From a virus, in IMG/VR virus record IMGVR_UViG_3300024430_000001, positions 1-58,452 of that record: a stretch of 58,452 nucleotides of DNA; one strand, written 5' to 3'. Made by a program: the position numbers and the translations under genes. Positions 55,996 through 58,452 of this stretch are shown here, piece after piece (within the stretch, counting starts at the first letter, position 1; every line of letters begins with the position of its first letter). The notes under the pieces are model-generated. The model ran no database searches, had not been told where the DNA came from, and saw only the letters and a list, made by a program, of their open reading frames with translations.

Positions 55996-56225
55996 CCGAT
56001 GTCTACCGCTGGTGGTGCCACACGGGTGCCGAGATCACCCTGCCCACCGATGCCCCGCCGACCATGTACGACGGACTCAATCATGCGGTGGCCGTATGGG
56101 AGGGTGGCGCCATGGGGCAGATGCTCACCCGCTGCGGAGGGCGTGCCTGCCCGTATCCCGGACTTCGCGAGGTGCCCGGCCGTGGGCCTGTGGACTGTCC
56201 GGAGTGCCTGGAGCGTGAGGCATGA
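55992..56225 (+). CDS. Small Cys hypothetical protein
   Basis: 77-aa protein (VYRWWCHTGAEITLPTDAPP, LTRCGGRACPYPGLREVPGR, then CPECLE). CxxxxC and CPEC suggest zinc. Overlaps neighbours by 4 nt. Confidence 0.65.
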   Translation: MTDVYRWWCHTGAEITLPTDAPPTMYDGLNHAVAVWEGGAMGQMLTRCGGRACPYPGLREVPGRGPVDCPECLEREA

Positions 56226-56650
56226 GCGATCTGGTGGTGGCGATCCGCGCCGCGATAGACGAAGACGAGCGGATCGCTCGGGACGCGTTGCACGCCGACG
56301 CGGTCGACCCCGGAGTGTGGATGACCGAGCACCACAACTCCGAGACCCACAACGAACCGAACCGCTGCCACATCGCCGAGGACAGGGGTGGGCACTACTG
56401 GTCGGTGGCACACGAAGTGTTCATCCCGAACGCCGAGCACATGGCCCGCCATGATCCTGCCCGGGTGCTGCACCAGGTAGCCGCACACCGGGAGATCCTG
56501 GAACTACACGATAACGTCGTTAGGTCAACGCCGGCTGGCACTAAATTCATCTGGTGCCCGCAATGCGGCGGGGACGTCAACGATCCAGACCGCCCGTGCC
56601 CAACCCTGCGTGCCCTCGCCAAGGGCTATGGGATCGAGGCGGGGACGTGA
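56222..56650 (+). CDS. DUF6221-family protein
   Basis: 142-aa protein with the family pattern: SDLVVAIRAAIDEDERIARD, ARHDPARVLHQVAAHREIL, and PCPTLRALAKGYGI near the end. Widespread in actinophages and actinobacteria; function unknown. Stop overlaps the next GTG by 4 nt. Confidence 0.82.
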   Translation: MSDLVVAIRAAIDEDERIARDALHADAVDPGVWMTEHHNSETHNEPNRCHIAEDRGGHYWSVAHEVFIPNAEHMARHDPARVLHQVAAHREILELHDNVVRSTPAGTKFIWCPQCGGDVNDPDRPCPTLRALAKGYGIEAGT

Positions 56651-56922
56651 CGCAGCCCGCGATCGTCCGATTCCACGGCTCCTTGACGCTGATGGACCGG
56701 GACAGCCTGGCCCGCTACATCGGCACCACACCCGGCGAGATCCGTAAACGCTGCAAGCATGTGGCCGCAGACTGGGCGACCTGGCGAACCCTATGGAACG
56801 CCGAGCAGGTGGCCGAGGTCTTCGGCGCCACCCTGCCGTCGTGGGTGCCGCATTTCCGCGTCTATCCGATTGAGGTCTGCGACCTGGACGGCATCACCTC
56901 GGCGACACGCCGCGACCCCTGA
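56647..56922 (+). CDS. Hypothetical DNA-binding-like protein
   Basis: 91-aa protein: MDRDSLARYIGTTPGEIRKR, then helices (WNAEQVAEVFGATLPSWVPH), possible HTH. GTG start. Followed by a terminator. Confidence 0.62.
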   Translation: MTQPAIVRFHGSLTLMDRDSLARYIGTTPGEIRKRCKHVAADWATWRTLWNAEQVAEVFGATLPSWVPHFRVYPIEVCDLDGITSATRRDP

Positions 56923-56982
56923 TTTGCAGAAGATCCGTTCACCCTTTACGCTGGAGTCCAGCGAAGCTCTGCCCAAAAACGG

Positions 56983-57010
56983 AAGCCCGACCCCTGTGGC
57001 CGGGCTTTTC
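56983..57010 (+). terminator. Intrinsic terminator of the right-arm operon
   Basis: AAGCCCG/CGGGCTT stem with an 11-nt loop and T-rich tail (TTTTC). Confidence 0.85.
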
Positions 57011-57028
57011 TGCTGTCCGGGGGTGAGC

Positions 57029-57256
57029 ATGTACGACCTGGACGCCCGAATCACCCCCGCCCAAGCCGCCCGCCTGCTCGACCTCTCCCGGCAGCTGATC
57101 AAAGACTGGTACGACCGTGGCCGCCTGAAGCGTGGCGAAGACGGCCTAGTCCGATTGGGCGACGTGCTTAAGATCGAAGCTGAGACCCGCAACAACCGCC
57201 GCCGCGGCACCTTCGGACGTGGCGGCACCAGAAACTTACAGCTCGTAGCGGTGTAG
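57029..57256 (+). CDS. Small HTH protein
   Basis: 75-aa protein, MYDLDARITPAQAARLLDLS then RQLIKDWYDRGRLKRGEDGL, an HTH of the excisionase/AlpA kind, with a basic tail (RNNRRRGTFGRGGTRN). ATG with GGGGGTGAGC upstream. Its stop lies 10 nt inside the tRNA gene. Confidence 0.7.
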   Translation: MYDLDARITPAQAARLLDLSRQLIKDWYDRGRLKRGEDGLVRLGDVLKIEAETRNNRRRGTFGRGGTRNLQLVAV

Positions 57257-57321
57257 AGGAGCGGGTCGTCCTCGCGGGCCTCATAAGTCCGAGATCGCCG
57301 GTTCGAATCCGGCCACCGCAA
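57247..57321 (+). tRNA. tRNA-Met (anticodon CAU)
   Basis: Acceptor AGCGGTG pairs with CACCGCA except position 1 (A-A). D arm GAGG/CCTC with a 10-nt loop, anticodon arm CGGGC-CTCATAA-GTCCG (CAU at 57282-57284), T arm GCCGG-TTCGAAT-CCGGC. CCA is not encoded. A mismatch at the acceptor end is a mark of initiator tRNA, but lysidine-modified tRNA-Ile is also possible. Confidence 0.85.
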
Positions 57322-57328
57322 CTCAAAG

Positions 57329-57368
57329 CCGGAAGCCTCCAGCTGAAGGCCGTGAGGCTTCCGGGTCT
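57329..57368 (+). terminator. Terminator after the tRNA
   Basis: Perfect 11-bp stem CCGGAAGCCTC/GAGGCTTCCGG with a 14-nt loop followed by GTCTTGT. Confidence 0.75.
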
Positions 57369-57452
57369 TGTACTGCGGCAGCCCACACCGCAGGGGAGGT
57401 TCGCCGATCCCGGTCGGGCAATGACGCAAGCTTACCGTTGGCAGGAGCAGCC

Positions 57453-57830
57453 ATGCCTCGTGCCCAAAAGACCTGCTCGACTCCTAGCTGTCCTGAGATC
57501 GTCGCGAGTGGACGGTGCGAGGACTGCAAGCGTGACGCCGAACGCCAGCGCGGTACCGCATCACAGCGCGGCTACGGCCACAAGCACCGCACTGGCTTCC
57601 GTGCCGCCGTGCTCCGCCGGGATCCGATCTGCCGCTGCACCGACGACCACCGCGACCACTGCGGCGGGCTCGCTGCGTCCACCGTCGCCGACCACCACCC
57701 GCACAGCAGGCGGGACCTCGTCGCGCTCGGCCTCGACCCCAACAACCCCAACCACGGCCGTGGACTCTGCACCACATGCCACGGCTGGTGGACCTCGCAG
57801 GAACGGCCAGGAGGGTGGCACGCCCGATGA
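57453..57830 (+). CDS. HNH endonuclease
   Basis: 125-aa protein of the HNH type: zinc Cys CSTPSCPEIVASGRCEDC at the start, then GYGHKHRTGFRAAVLRRDPI, TVADHHPHSRRDLVALGLDP and CTTCHGWW. His and Asn of the motif are present. HNH proteins next to terminase help cut cos during packaging. ATG 57453 follows AGGAG; TTG 57438 is the alternative. First gene of the packaging-proximal group. Confidence 0.92.
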   Translation: MPRAQKTCSTPSCPEIVASGRCEDCKRDAERQRGTASQRGYGHKHRTGFRAAVLRRDPICRCTDDHRDHCGGLAASTVADHHPHSRRDLVALGLDPNNPNHGRGLCTTCHGWWTSQERPGGWHAR

Positions 57831-58021
57831 TCGGATATCTCCGCTACCGCCGCGAGTGCATCGGCGCGCTTGAGAAGCCCAGACTCCGCGACTACCTGAT
57901 CTACGTGACCTACACGCTGAAGGCCCGCGCGCTTCACGCCCTCGGCCTTCACACGTGGAGGACGTCCTATCCCGACGGGCACCGCCACGAACGCTGCACC
58001 TGGTGCGGTGCGACACGATGA
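57827..58021 (+). CDS. Hypothetical protein
   Basis: 64-aa protein (MIGYLRYRRECIGALEKPRL, YVTYTLKARALHALGLHTWR, then ERCTWCGATR). Helical with a C-terminal CxxC. Overlaps the HNH gene by 4 nt. Function unknown. Confidence 0.65.
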   Translation: MIGYLRYRRECIGALEKPRLRDYLIYVTYTLKARALHALGLHTWRTSYPDGHRHERCTWCGATR

Positions 58022-58182
58022 GCGACATCCACGTCATGCCGGCCGCCGACCTGGTCGAGCACACCGACACCCCCGACTGCGTCTGCGGACCACGCGTGGA
58101 ACCAGTGATGCGTGACGACGGCAGCAACGGCTGGGTGTACACGCACCCCAGCTTGGATGGGCGAGAGCTGAGCGAGGCGTGA
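58018..58182 (+). CDS. Small Cys hypothetical protein
   Basis: 54-aa protein with HTDTPDCVCGPRVEPVMRDD, a motif common in actinophage proteins of this size. ATGA overlap with the previous gene. Function unknown. Confidence 0.65.
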   Translation: MSDIHVMPAADLVEHTDTPDCVCGPRVEPVMRDDGSNGWVYTHPSLDGRELSEA

Positions 58183-58361
58183 TGGGCCAACAGGACACCG
58201 CGGCACCGCTCACGGTGGACAGTGCTCTGGCCAACGCGGCGCGGCTGCTGCACAACGCAGAGCTGATCACTGATCTGGCGTTGATGGAGCGGCTGGAGAA
58301 GCTGGCCGATTCGTGGATCAACGTGGCGGGACTGCTGGTTAACCGCGAGCAGCACGGCTGA
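58182..58361 (+). CDS. Small helical hypothetical protein
   Basis: 59-aa helical protein (SALANAARLLHNAELITDLA, LMERLEKLADSWINVAGLLV). Common in actinophage ends. ATG 58182; GTG 58179 also possible. Last gene before the right end. Confidence 0.65.
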   Translation: MGQQDTAAPLTVDSALANAARLLHNAELITDLALMERLEKLADSWINVAGLLVNREQHG

Positions 58362-58452
58362 CGGGCTCGGGCGCCGGTCACGGAGAGTCACGCCCACCCC
58401 TGGGGGAGGGACCCCAATGTCGACTAAGTAGAGGACCGCCGGGGAGGGTGCT
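58362..58452. other. Right genome end, putative cos region
   Basis: 91 nt without a gene, ending GGGGAGGGTGCT. CCCCTGGGGGAGGGACCCC at about 58397-58415 can form small hairpins. The final GGGTGCT repeats the first seven bases of the window. Confidence 0.5.

Noticed and set aside
1-58452. CRISPR array or insertion sequence
   Set aside because: No regularly spaced repeats of CRISPR length and no transposase with terminal inverted repeats found. The HTH gene at 22506-22811 resembles the DNA-binding part of transposases but lacks a catalytic domain.

Overview
The window looks like a complete genome of a temperate, siphovirus-like phage of a high-GC actinobacterium, about 58.5 kb, shown in virion order. 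Evidence: high GC content, many GTG starts and 4-nt start/stop overlaps, actinophage gene families (WhiB-like, DUF6221-like, DUF4326-like, small zinc-ribbon proteins), an HNH endonuclease and terminase genes on either side of the window ends, and an integrase with an attP in the middle rather than at an end. The first and last 7 bases are identical (GGGTGCT), which fits a cos-type junction or a circular assembly overlap. The host genus cannot be fixed from the sequence; the attP core matches the 3' part of a tRNA-Thr(UGU) gene.

Layout. 0.1-11.4 kb: packaging and head (small and large terminase, portal, MuF-like protein, scaffold, decoration protein, lambda E-like capsid protein), head-tail connectors, tail tube, and the G/GT tail chaperones with a clear -1 frameshift signal. 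11.8-18.1 kb: tape measure, large tail protein and tip proteins, with one minus-strand membrane gene inserted upstream. 18.1-20.5 kb: lysis (amidase endolysin, small membrane proteins, holin). 20.8-30.1 kb: an accessory region with an antirepressor, small DNA-binding proteins with their own operators, and many small minus-strand genes in cassettes separated by hairpins. It includes a polynucleotide-kinase-like operon, a Phd-like domain fusion, a HicA-like pair, and a 69-bp promoter sequence present twice. 30.2-35.5 kb: lysogeny region, with two GntR regulators, membrane proteins, tyrosine integrase, attP, and a divergent repressor/early-gene switch with dyad operators between -35 and -10. 35.8-57.3 kb: a long rightward operon of short overlapping genes carrying recombination and replication functions (Sak4-like ATPase, replisome organizer, DnaB helicase), two DNA methyltransferases (Dam-type and HsdM-type), WhiB, a SLOG-domain protein, a sigma-like protein, many unknowns and a tRNA-Met(CAU). 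57.4-58.4 kb: HNH endonuclease and three small genes, then the presumed cos site.

How it works together (inference). The repressor at 34.1-34.6 kb would hold the rightward early promoter shut by binding between its -35 and -10; the antirepressor at 20.8 kb may counter it. The right operon replicates, recombines and methylates the DNA; HNH and terminase cut and package it; the left arm builds the particle and lyses the cell. The 20.8-30 kb block is the most variable-looking part and the best place to look for host-interaction systems.
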